DNA of 63,532 nt, taken from contig JAZRXL010000024.1 in the NCBI GenBank assembly GCA_045600225.1, forward strand, positions 1 to 63,532, written 5' to 3'. The notes under the pieces are model-generated. The model was not told the DNA's origin. It ran no database searches and worked only from the letters and a program-made list of their open reading frames with translations. The position numbers and the translations under genes are program-made. Shown here one piece after another: positions 1-6,755 of the stretch; position 1 is the stretch's first letter, and each line of letters starts with the position of its first letter. This stretch comes from UBA1181 sp045600225 (GTDB lineage: Bacteria; Bacteroidota; Bacteroidia; Bacteroidales; Paludibacteraceae).

Positions 1-161
1 ATCCATCGCTTGACTGTGGTCTCACTTTGTATACCATACTTGCGTGCAACGGCACATAAACCAATGTCTGTTGTTTCTACTTCCTTAACCACGGACAGTT
101 TAAACGTCATACTGTAGTCTTTCTGTGTCCGTTTTACATAAACTCTTTCTTTCTCTTCCAT
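1..161 (-). CDS. IS3-family transposase OrfA, cut by the window edge
   Basis: Reading the minus strand from the ATG at 161 gives about 53 residues that run off the left edge without a stop. The visible part holds SMTFKLSVVKEVE and then AVARKYGIQ..TTVKRW, the helix-turn-helix pattern of the small DNA-binding subunit (OrfA) of IS3-type transposases, which acts with a DDE-type OrfB that would lie to the left. Too short for the supplied translations, but the motif is clear. Whether the element is intact cannot be seen here. Confidence 0.75.
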   Translation of the reverse strand, partial: MEEKERVYVKRTQKDYSMTFKLSVVKEVETTDIGLCAVARKYGIQSETTVKRW

Positions 162-200
162 AACATTACTTTTTTTGTAACGCTATTTCAGGACTAGACA
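1..200 (-). mobile_element. End of an IS3-type insertion sequence
   Basis: The OrfA fragment is followed by 176-200, which read on the minus strand starts TGTCTAGTCCTGAAATAGCG. This has the TG...CA form of an IS3 terminus and sits about 40 bases upstream of the orfA start, where the left end of such elements lies. The exact end is inferred, because the other terminus and the target duplication lie outside the window. Confidence 0.5.
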
Positions 201-212
201 ATAGAAGAAAAG

Positions 213-244
213 AAGAGGAGTCCTTATTTGAGGATTCCTCTTTT
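213..244 (+). terminator. Intrinsic terminator hairpin
   Basis: An 11-pair stem (213-223 with 232-242, one G-T pair) with an 8-base loop is followed by T's. No plus-strand gene ends just before it, so it may belong to a gene that was separated from it by the insertion at 1-200. Confidence 0.5.
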
Positions 245-301
245 GTCGTATATGAGATGCTCTTTTATACGGATGATGAGAGAAATTCGGTTCTTTATGT
301 G

Positions 302-309
302 TATCTTTG
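302..309 (+). promoter_or_regulatory. Bacteroidota -7 box for murB
   Basis: TATCTTTG fits TAnnTTTG. It overlaps the TTG codon at 307, which argues that translation starts at ATG 334 rather than 307. No good TTTG partner is seen about 20 bases upstream. Confidence 0.45.
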
Positions 310-333
310 AAACATAATAAGATTATTAAACGG

Positions 334-1335
334 ATGAAACATTTTCATAACTATTCTTTATTGCCTCATAATACTTTTGGCTTTGATGTAGTATGCTCTG
401 ATTTTTACGAATACGATAGCAAGGAGGAGTTGTCGGTCTTATATAACCAAGGTGTTTTTTCTAATCAGTATCTTTCGGTAGGAGGAGGAAGTAATCTTCT
501 TTTGATGAATGATCTCAGTTATCCTGTTGTCCATTCTAATATTCTAGGAGTAGAGGTTGTTGATGAGAGGGAGACTTCTGTTGATGTGTATGCTGGATCT
601 GGTGTCGTGTGGGATGATTTTGTCCAATGGTGTATTTCTCGCGATTTGGGTGGAGTAGAGAATTTGTCATTCATACCAGGTTGTGTTGGTGCATCTCCGG
701 TCCAGAATATAGGAGCGTATGGAGTTGAGGCGAAAGATGTGATAAAGCGTGTTGATGTTTACAACACTAAGGATGATACTTTTTTCTCTTTAGATAATAA
801 GGAGTGCCAATTTGAATACCGAGGAAGCGTTTTCAAGAAGGAGAAGCATTTAATTGTGGTGGGTGTACTTTATGAATTAACAAAAGGAACACATGAGTTT
901 AAATTGGATTATGGCAATGTTAAGGATGTATTAGGAGATAAAGAGGTGACATTAAACTCGATTCGTAAGACGATTGTAGATATACGAATGAATAAGTTGC
1001 CATTGCCTTCTGAAATAGGAAGTGCGGGAAGTTTCTTTAAGAATCCGGTTGTGGACGTGCCAAAGTTTCAATCTATGCAGTCAGAATATGCCAATATGCC
1101 GTTCTATGCGTTGGAGGATGGGTATAAGATTCCTGCGGCTTGGCTGATCAGTCAATGTGGCTGGAAAGGTAAGAATATAGGTGCGGCAGGGGTCTACGAA
1201 AAGCAACCTCTTATTTTAGTTAATAGGGGAGGTGCGAAAGGAGAAGATGTTGTTTTCTTGATGAAGCAAATCCAATTGTCTGTTAAAGATAAGTTTGATA
1301 TTCAACTGCACCCGGAAGTTTGTTTGGTAAGGTGA
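334..1335 (+). CDS. murB: UDP-N-acetylmuramate dehydrogenase (MurB)
   Basis: MurB reduces UDP-GlcNAc-enolpyruvate to UDP-N-acetylmuramate with NADPH and FAD in the cytoplasm, the second committed step of peptidoglycan precursor synthesis. The 333-residue protein starts MKHFHNYSLLPHNTFG. It has the FAD-binding stretch VGGGSNLLL, the segment GVENLSFIPGCVGASPVQNI, the substrate-site motif EYRGSVFK, and the C-terminal IGSAGSFFKNP with AAWLIS..GWKG typical of MurB. The open frame can be extended to a TTG at 307, but that codon lies inside a promoter box and the conserved N-terminus begins at 334. It is single and followed by its own terminator. Confidence 0.96.
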   Translation: MKHFHNYSLLPHNTFGFDVVCSDFYEYDSKEELSVLYNQGVFSNQYLSVGGGSNLLLMNDLSYPVVHSNILGVEVVDERETSVDVYAGSGVVWDDFVQWCISRDLGGVENLSFIPGCVGASPVQNIGAYGVEAKDVIKRVDVYNTKDDTFFSLDNKECQFEYRGSVFKKEKHLIVVGVLYELTKGTHEFKLDYGNVKDVLGDKEVTLNSIRKTIVDIRMNKLPLPSEIGSAGSFFKNPVVDVPKFQSMQSEYANMPFYALEDGYKIPAAWLISQCGWKGKNIGAAGVYEKQPLILVNRGGAKGEDVVFLMKQIQLSVKDKFDIQLHPEVCLVR

Positions 1336-1360
1336 TTTGGTTGTAAGCATATAGAAACAA

Positions 1361-1392
1361 AAAAATCCGAAACGTAAGTTTCGGATTTTTTT
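1361..1392 (+). terminator. Terminator of murB
   Basis: AAAAATCCGAAAC, a 4-base loop GTAA, then GTTTCGGATTTTTT: a perfect stem with a T tract, 25 bases after the murB stop. The A-rich 5' side makes it usable from either strand. Confidence 0.85.
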
Positions 1393-1460
1393 ATGACATT
1401 CAAAACAAAACTCTCATAAAGGTCAGATCGGATATAGTATATTTATATAATAGGGTCAAA

Positions 1461-1474
1461 TTCATTCGAATGAA
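1461..1474. repeat. Perfect 14-base palindrome, operator-like
   Basis: TTCATTCGAATGAA is its own reverse complement and lies in the AT-rich gap between murB and the small open frame at 1686. It has no loop, so a dimer-binding operator is more natural than a terminator. No regulator gene adjoins it. Confidence 0.35.
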
Positions 1475-1544
1475 ATTCCTTATTCATTCTGATACAAAGA
1501 TAGGACAAGGGTTGTTTCTTAATGTTCAATAGATAAAAAAAGAG

Positions 1545-1613
1545 TGTGGACGATTTTGAAAAAGAGGATTGTCGATGTGGATAATTTGGAAATCGATGTG
1601 GATATTTTGAAAA
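1545..1613. repeat. Tandem repeat with DnaA-box-like cores
   Basis: Two adjacent 21-base units (1572-1592 and 1593-1613) share TCGATGTGGATA and an A/T-rich tail; a third degraded copy starts near 1545. Unit one contains TGTGGATAA (1576-1584), a perfect reverse complement of the DnaA box TTATCCACA. Unit two has TGTGGATAT (1597-1605), one mismatch, and the degraded copy has TGTGGACGA (1545-1553), two mismatches. A flanking T/A-rich stretch lies at 1431-1453. It may be an origin-like site, a DnaA-titration site or the control region of the next gene. Confidence 0.5.
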
Positions 1614-1685
1614 TAATAGGTTTTTGGGGTAATAAATGACGAGAATATGCGTTTCCTATATGTATAATATAAAAACAGGTTGCTT

Positions 1686-1874
1686 ATGGTAGAATCCTTT
1701 ACTCGATTTACTTTAGGAGAGGAACCCACTCAGGATGTAAAATCCAAAACGGTCAAAGAATTAGATGAAGAACCTTCGATGGAAGCGTTGTTTTTGATAA
1801 AACAATTTGCACACTCTTTCTTTACGATTGGGAAAGATGCAAAAGGAAATTCTTTGTCAATTTCGTTAAACTAA
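1686..1874 (+). CDS. Possible small protein of unknown function (62 aa)
   Basis: An open frame begins at ATG 1686 (MVESFTRFTLGEEPTQDV) and ends at 1874. The product is acidic in its middle (KELDEEPSMEALFL), has no signal peptide or membrane segment, and resembles no family I know. Hairpins follow directly after the stop, as expected for a transcribed unit. The frame is short, so it could be chance; no database comparison was possible. Confidence 0.4.
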   Translation: MVESFTRFTLGEEPTQDVKSKTVKELDEEPSMEALFLIKQFAHSFFTIGKDAKGNSLSISLN

Positions 1875-1883
1875 CAAAAAGAG

Positions 1884-1922
1884 GATGAGCTTATGCTGAT
1901 CCTTTCTGCACCGCAGAGGTGC
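1884..1922 (+). other. Two small hairpins after the small open frame
   Basis: GGATGAGC-TTAT-GCTGATCC (one internal mismatch) followed by TTTC, then GCACC-GCAGA-GGTGC at 1908-1922. The first could end transcription of the frame at 1686-1874. They open a run of hairpins reaching to about 2315. Confidence 0.4.
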
Positions 1923-1928
1923 TACTCG

Positions 1929-1964
1929 GCGAGACGGATGAGGTTTCTCCCTCATCCGTCTCGC
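1929..1964 (+). terminator. Very strong 15-pair hairpin
   Basis: GCGAGACGGATGAGG (1929-1943) pairs perfectly with 1950-1964 around a 6-base loop. T's follow only after a few bases (TGTTATAGTTTTG), so it may be a terminator, an RNA-stabilising structure or part of a larger structured RNA. Confidence 0.5.
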
Positions 1965-2075
1965 TGTTATAGTTTTGTTAAGGTAACTATATGCTATTAG
2001 ACCCTATAAAGTCACGATATTCACCAAATTTCTAAAAGCAACCTAATAGTTGCAGTTAACATCAAGCATCTGTTA

Positions 2076-2311
2076 AGACGCTACGCCCGTAACCCTGTAC
2101 ATGGAACGAAGAGACAAGTGCTGGGTAGGGGTAGTGTGAGTGGAACTCTCGTCTGTAAGACGATACAATACACACGCATCCGAGGTAGCGTCTTTCAGAC
2201 GCACAGTGACTTTACGTATCCTTGTATCCATCCTGAACATCCTCTTCACTTCGTGTCAGAGTATGTACAGGGTTGCCCGTGTAACGTCTTTCAGACGTTG
2301 CCTACATAGGC
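2076..2311. other. Structured intergenic element with repeated CGTCTnnnAGACG hairpins
   Basis: This gap has no convincing gene but is full of pairing. Three hairpins share the core CGTCT-3 bases-AGACG: 2150-2162, 2188-2202 and 2283-2299. AGACGCTAC (2076-2084) is complementary to GTAGCGTCT (2185-2193), and ACCCTGTACAT (2092-2102) to ATGTACAGGGT (2263-2273). These two long-range pairings cross, so they would make a pseudoknot or be alternatives. GCCTA-CA-TAGGC follows at 2300-2311. The small open frames here (2118-2309, 2140-2328) look like by-products. It matches no RNA family I know (not tmRNA, RNase P or SRP RNA). Confidence 0.45.
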
Positions 2312-2415
2312 TGGTCTCATTCATATAAATATTGGCATAATTCTAATAGTCCCTAAAAGTACTGCCATCATTGATAGTATTTTCATCCCTTGGGATCAAA
2401 AGGTATGTACTTGCC

Positions 2416-4204
2416 TTATTTTATCTCTAGCTCCAACTTGAATTTTTCCTGAAGTAATGCTAAAGCAGGTTTTTCTTCCATCATCTTTTTAAATTTCTCA
2501 TTCGGTGTCATTATTTTAGAATTCTCCACAACCTCGCTTAGTTGTATTTGCAAATCAATGTTTCCATTTTTCAGTTCAACTCTCATAAAATTCAAAATGG
2601 AAAGTTTTTCGTTAAGCATTTCTTTTTCTTGAAAAGAGTTGCTCACGACTTGCACTAAAACATAGTTGTCTGTTAATGTTGGTTTGCAAGTTTCCATTGT
2701 GTTTTTTAGAATTTGCTTCTCTTGGATGTCGAGCATATACTTGTTCCATACCCTGATCATGTCTTCTTGCGTGAATTTGTTGCAAGAGGCGATGTTAGCC
2801 AACATCTCTTCTTTCTTTACGTCGGCCACCTCTTTCTCTTTCATGCAGTTGAGAATGGAGATGTGTCCTCTGCCAGATGAGGCAGAAACTGTGGGTCTCG
2901 GTCTTGGTGTGGCAGCGACGGTTGATGTTGTTGATTGCGCTGCTTGTGGCTGATGTGCCTTCTGTGTTTGTGTAGCGGCAACAGGTGTGCTTTGCTTGAC
3001 TTCTTGTTGAGGTTGTGGTGTACTAGACGGTGGGACCATATTGGAAAATATGGATTCTATGTCTAGTGGAATGTCAGCAAGGAGTTCTTCTAGTTCGCTA
3101 TATTTTTTTTTTGTCCGACAATTGGCAAAGTCGGATAAGTGTTAGTTCAACAAGTAACCTTTTGTTTTTACTGTTCCTGTAATTCAAGTCACATTGGTTG
3201 GCTAACATTAAAGCTTTTATCAGAAAATCACTTTCGCAAGTTTGGGCTTGTGTCTTGTATTGGTTTTTGGTTTCTTCTCCAACTTCCAAAAGAGATGTCG
3301 TTTTATCATCTTTGCACATCAATAGGTTTCGTAGGTGTGAACTTAGTCCGCTAACGAAGTGTTGGGCATCAAATCCCTTACTAAGAATGCTATTGAATGT
3401 CAATAATGCATCTGTGATATTTCCTTGGTTGAAATTTTCTACAAGCTTGAAATAGTAGTCGTAGTCGAGAACGTTAAGGTTTTCGATTACATTCTTGTAG
3501 GAAACATCGCCACCAGAGCAAACTGTCACTTGGTCGAAAATGGAGAGTGCATCGCGCATTGCTCCATCTGCCTTTTGGGCAATGATACTTAATCCTTCTG
3601 GTTCTGTTTTGATGCCCTCTTTTTCCGCAATCATTTGTAGTTGTTTCACCACATCATTGATGCCAATACGATTGAAATCGTAAATTTGGCAACGGGATAA
3701 TATGGTTGGCAACACCTTATGTTTTTCGGTGGTTGCCATGATAAAGATTGCATATGAAGGCGGTTCCTCCAATGTTTTCAAGAACGCGTTGAAGGCGGCT
3801 GTTGAAAGCATGTGCACCTCGTCGATGATGTAGACGCTGTAGTGTCCTATTTGAGGTGGTATGCGAACCTGCTCGATAAGAGAACGGATGTCATCCACAC
3901 TATTGTTGGACGCAGCATCCAGCTCATGGATGTTATACGAGCGTTGTTCGTTAAAAGCCTTGCACGATTCACATTCGTTGCAAGCCTCGTGATCTGCTGT
4001 TGGATTTAGACAGTTTATCGTTTTTGCAAAAATACGGGCACAAGTAGTCTTGCCTACACCACGAGGACCGCAGAATAAGTAAGAGTGGGCAAGTTTACCA
4101 CTCGCAATGGCACTCTTTAAAGTGCTCGTAAGCGAAGGTTGCCCAACCACGGAAAGAAATGTGGATGGTCTGTATTTCCTTGCTGAAACTATGAAGTTCT
4201 CCAT
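2416..4204 (-). CDS. dnaX: DNA polymerase III subunit tau, read through a frameshift
   Basis: DnaX is the clamp-loader ATPase that opens the sliding clamp and, as tau, ties the loader to the polymerase and helicase. Full-length tau needs a one-base shift at the ten-A run (3103-3112): removing one A joins the upstream frame to codons from 3102 onward (YSELEELLADIP...), giving about 595 residues. The tau-only part has a Pro/Gln/Ala/Thr-rich linker and a C-terminal helical domain. The upstream part carries Walker A GPRGVGKTT (about residues 46-54), four zinc-ligand cysteines (C...C..C..C), Walker B IIDEVHML and the arginine-finger motif ILSRCQ. Start 4204 was preferred to 4249 because a -7 box lies at 4228-4235. 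A sequencing error in the A run is the alternative. Confidence 0.85.
3098..3115 (-). other. Ten-A slippery run with adjacent stop in dnaX
   Basis: The minus strand reads GAC, then ten A, then TATAG. Frame 0 stops at TAG 3100-3098; the tau frame requires loss of one A or gain of two. The position matches the gamma/tau junction of characterised dnaX genes. Thermus dnaX uses a nine-A run with RNA polymerase slippage, so transcriptional slippage is the likeliest mechanism here. Confidence 0.65.
3098..4204 (-). CDS. dnaX: DNA polymerase III subunit gamma (unshifted product of dnaX)
   Basis: Without a shift the reading frame ends Asp-Lys-Lys-Lys-Ile then TAG at 3100-3098, giving 368 residues. That is the ATPase domains I-II plus the collar domain III, the same set as gamma in other bacteria, where the short form is made by frameshifting or slippage at an A-rich run. 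The stop falls directly after the collar region, so the truncated product should still assemble into the clamp loader. Nothing in the ATPase motifs is damaged. Confidence 0.8.
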   Translation of the reverse strand: MENFIVSARKYRPSTFLSVVGQPSLTSTLKSAIASGKLAHSYLFCGPRGVGKTTCARIFAKTINCLNPTADHEACNECESCKAFNEQRSYNIHELDAASNNSVDDIRSLIEQVRIPPQIGHYSVYIIDEVHMLSTAAFNAFLKTLEEPPSYAIFIMATTEKHKVLPTILSRCQIYDFNRIGINDVVKQLQMIAEKEGIKTEPEGLSIIAQKADGAMRDALSIFDQVTVCSGGDVSYKNVIENLNVLDYDYYFKLVENFNQGNITDALLTFNSILSKGFDAQHFVSGLSSHLRNLLMCKDDKTTSLLEVGEETKNQYKTQAQTCESDFLIKALMLANQCDLNYRNSKNKRLLVELTLIRLCQLSDKKKI

Positions 4205-4227
4205 AAAACTGTCTTGGTTATTTGTTG

Positions 4228-4235
4228 CAAAGATA
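4228..4235 (-). promoter_or_regulatory. Bacteroidota -7 box for dnaX
   Basis: On the minus strand TATCTTTG, 24 bases upstream of the chosen dnaX ATG. No TTTG partner at the usual spacing. Confidence 0.4.
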
Positions 4236-4263
4236 ATTCTTTTAATCAAGAATTAAAATCTTT

Positions 4264-4812
4264 TTACCATTTGATTTCTTTGTCTTCTGAACTGAATGCA
4301 GAAAGGTATGCAGTTGCTTCTGTAAAGAAGTAGACAGCTGTGTTGCCATCATTCTCATCGTACATGCTACGAAGATTTGAGTATTCATCGAGCATTGACT
4401 TCTTGGCCTCGATACGATAGTCTTCCACTAATGTACCTGATACTCGGATCCATTCACCCTTTTGCGTATTGTAAGCGCACAATTCAACTTTGGGGTTCCC
4501 CGATATTTGTTTTGCAGTTCTTTTCTTATGACCAGTTTGTATGTATAATTTACCATCGAAAATATGGATGGTTCCGAAGGGACGGACACGCGGTTGTCCT
4601 TGGTCGTCTGTTGCAAGATAGTAAAAGCCACACTCTTTGATAAAGTCGTGAACTTGTTTCATGTTCTCCATCTCCTTTGTTTGGTATTCGGATGGGTTTA
4701 TCTCTGTGGTGATTGCTTGGTTCTCTTCCTTTTCTTGAGTGTCTTGTGTGTTGGAACAGCTTATTAGATTGAGTGCTAATACTGGAACCATAAATTTTTT
4801 TAAAGTGACCAT
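4264..4812 (-). CDS. Lipoprotein with a pyridoxamine-oxidase-like flavin-binding split barrel
   Basis: The 182-residue product starts with a lipoprotein signal ending in the lipobox LISC (Cys about residue 19), a short acidic linker, and from about residue 52 a domain of the pyridoxamine 5'-phosphate oxidase/FMN-binding split-barrel family: FYYLATDDQGQPRVRPFGT, KLYIQTG.KKRTAKQI..NP and ELCAYN...WIRVSGTL. Cytoplasmic relatives usually consist of this domain alone and reduce or bind flavin-linked substrates; the substrate here is unknown. It follows the phosphoethanolamine-transferase-like gene by 25 bases on the same strand, so the two may be co-transcribed. The lipid-anchored arrangement is the odd feature. 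Confidence 0.75.
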   Translation of the reverse strand: MVTLKKFMVPVLALNLISCSNTQDTQEKEENQAITTEINPSEYQTKEMENMKQVHDFIKECGFYYLATDDQGQPRVRPFGTIHIFDGKLYIQTGHKKRTAKQISGNPKVELCAYNTQKGEWIRVSGTLVEDYRIEAKKSMLDEYSNLRSMYDENDGNTAVYFFTEATAYLSAFSSEDKEIKW

Positions 4813-4837
4813 TGGGTTATCGTATTATTGGTTAATA

Positions 4838-6577
4838 TTATTCTTTTGTCTGAAGATATTGTCTGTATTTTTCACTATCCAATCTGTCGAAGTCATAAAA
4901 AACGGGTTCCTTGTTCCCGTTAAGGATGTAGGTGTTTTTTATGTTTCGTAGCTGACCCGAGCAAATTGATAGGGAGTCTGCGAAAACATTATTGGATGGA
5001 ATGTCTGCCATGTCCAACAATGAATGGAAAACAACATCTGATGAGGTGTTTTTGTCTTTATTGTTTAGTATGTTCTGAACTTTGTTCGGATATTTTTCTT
5101 GGTATGCGTCCGAGTAGGAAACAAAGAATGGAATGTGTACTTCGTAATCTGTTACAACGAGGGAACCGTGTAATACGATGTTTCTCTCATCGTCGAATAT
5201 GTTTTCTCCATGATCAGAAAGATAAATCATAGACCAAACGTTACACTTTTTGTCTAATGTTTTTATTACTGATGACAAGAAATAGTCGGTGTATGCAATA
5301 GAGTTGTCATACGAGTTTACCAATAGGTTCTTGTTTTCGGCTGTAATGGATAAGAAATCCATTGAATTGTCGAATTCTGGTTGGTAAATTTGGAATGTCA
5401 TGGGGTAGCGTAAGAAGTATCTGAAATGACTTCCCAAGGTGTGGATGATAATGAATTTTTTAGGACTTTTCTGATCCAATAAGGTATCTAATGAGACCAG
5501 TAGGTCCTCATCCAATATGTTAGATAGTGTAATGTCTTTGCTTAAAATGGCGGAGTGGTTGCATGTCTCTATGATTCGTTCTTGAAATGGTGTTATGATT
5601 TGATCACTGATCCAAGAGGTATAGAATCCGGCTTCTGAAAATGCTTCGCTTATGGATTTTTCATTGTTGGCGATTTCCTTGTTTGACGCATCAGCACGCG
5701 TTAAGATTAATGGAATGGAGTTGCTTGTTAGGTTTGCTTGTGTGACGAAGTGACTGTAAGAAACAAGGTTTTGTACTTTGGAAAGATTTGTGGTGGTGTT
5801 TCGATGGTAGCCATTGATGCCAAAGTTCTTCCATCGGGCTGTTTCTCCTATAACAAGCACATAGGTTTCTTCGTCATTGTTTTCTTTCGGTTGGAGTCCA
5901 AACGAGAAATCTTTCAGTTTCTCATGGCTTGCTTTAACCTCTTCTCTTTTTTGTAGAACGTCAATGGTTGCCAAATAGACATCGAAAGGAAATATTTTAT
6001 TGAATTTGCTCACCATCATATCTTTCGTGTCGATTAGATTGTCCTTTAATGTGGTTTTCTCACTTGTGTAAGTGATTCTTGTTAAGGTGAAGAAATATAC
6101 GCAACCAATTAGGAAAACGATAGGAAGGGAGATGAGCAAAACTTTTTGAACTTTTTGCGGAAGAAAAGTGTCTTTTCTCACGTATTTGAACACAAGGAAA
6201 AAGTAGAGTATCCATATGCCAACCACGGATATGACAAAGGAGTATAAAGAGGTTAATAGTTCTATTGCTTCTTCTATGTTGGTGTTCAAGATAGTGTCCA
6301 TCATCATAAAATTGGTGGTGGTGTGACTGAGATACAGACTGGATATCTCAATAGGAGCAATAAATATGCTTAGCAAGCCTTCTAAAAGGAAGTATTGCTT
6401 TTTCTTTAGAAATATGGTGGGTAGAAATATGCAGATTAATACGACAACAGAGTAACCTGTCATCTTTGCAGGAAATCCAACAACATCTTCCGAAAAGAAA
6501 AGAGTTGCTATGTTGGGAATAAGGAGAATGGACAGCAATAGTGCTGTTATTAGCGGATTTGTCTTTTCTGTATTCAT
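4838..6577 (-). CDS. Phosphoethanolamine transferase-like membrane sulfatase-fold protein
   Basis: A 579-residue protein with about five hydrophobic segments in the first 165 residues and a periplasmic alkaline-phosphatase/sulfatase-fold domain. The fold's signature is visible: VLVIGETARWKNFGINGY with the nucleophile Thr, HTLGSHFRYF..YP, and the metal motif YLSDHGEN. EptA-type enzymes move phosphoethanolamine from phosphatidylethanolamine to lipid A or other glycans, which lowers surface charge and can give cationic-peptide resistance. The acceptor here is not determined; in Bacteroidota such proteins are also found outside lipid A biosynthesis. It heads a minus-strand run with the following lipoprotein gene. 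Confidence 0.85.
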   Translation of the reverse strand: MNTEKTNPLITALLLSILLIPNIATLFFSEDVVGFPAKMTGYSVVVLICIFLPTIFLKKKQYFLLEGLLSIFIAPIEISSLYLSHTTTNFMMMDTILNTNIEEAIELLTSLYSFVISVVGIWILYFFLVFKYVRKDTFLPQKVQKVLLISLPIVFLIGCVYFFTLTRITYTSEKTTLKDNLIDTKDMMVSKFNKIFPFDVYLATIDVLQKREEVKASHEKLKDFSFGLQPKENNDEETYVLVIGETARWKNFGINGYHRNTTTNLSKVQNLVSYSHFVTQANLTSNSIPLILTRADASNKEIANNEKSISEAFSEAGFYTSWISDQIITPFQERIIETCNHSAILSKDITLSNILDEDLLVSLDTLLDQKSPKKFIIIHTLGSHFRYFLRYPMTFQIYQPEFDNSMDFLSITAENKNLLVNSYDNSIAYTDYFLSSVIKTLDKKCNVWSMIYLSDHGENIFDDERNIVLHGSLVVTDYEVHIPFFVSYSDAYQEKYPNKVQNILNNKDKNTSSDVVFHSLLDMADIPSNNVFADSLSICSGQLRNIKNTYILNGNKEPVFYDFDRLDSEKYRQYLQTKE

Positions 6578-6607
6578 ATCAATAATCTACGTGTTCCCAA
6601 TGTTGTG

Positions 6608-6615
6608 CAAAGGTA
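6608..6615 (-). promoter_or_regulatory. Bacteroidota -7 box upstream of the transferase gene
   Basis: TACCTTTG on the minus strand, about 30 bases before the ATG at 6577. Confidence 0.4.
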
Positions 6616-6724
6616 TAGGATAATTATGAATAATGAATAATTATGAGTGGATATATGTAAGACTGGTGGTTTGTCTGGTTCTTTATAGTGTATTGAAAAG
6701 GTCTTATTGTAATGTAAAAAATTG

Positions 6725-6732
6725 TATATTTG
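6725..6732 (+). promoter_or_regulatory. Bacteroidota -7 box for pyrK-pyrD
   Basis: TATATTTG lies 23 bases before the ATG at 6756 and supports that start over the longer open frame from 6633. Confidence 0.45.
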
Positions 6733-6755
6733 CAAATATTGAGATTACAAGTGTT

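Noticed and set aside
307..333. Upstream TTG start for murB
   Set aside because: The TTG lies in a TATCTTTG promoter box and the conserved N-terminus starts at ATG 334.
1526..1729. Minus-strand open frame of 67 residues
   Set aside because: It covers the tandem repeats and has a low-complexity, aromatic-rich translation without any known pattern.
2118..2328. Two short open frames in the hairpin field
   Set aside because: Their translations simply read the hairpin repeats in two frames; no ribosome site or homology is apparent.
1431..2415. Confident call of the chromosomal origin
   Set aside because: DnaA-box-like sites are few and murB on the left keeps the same G/T-rich plus strand as genes on the right, so the claim is left as a possibility only.
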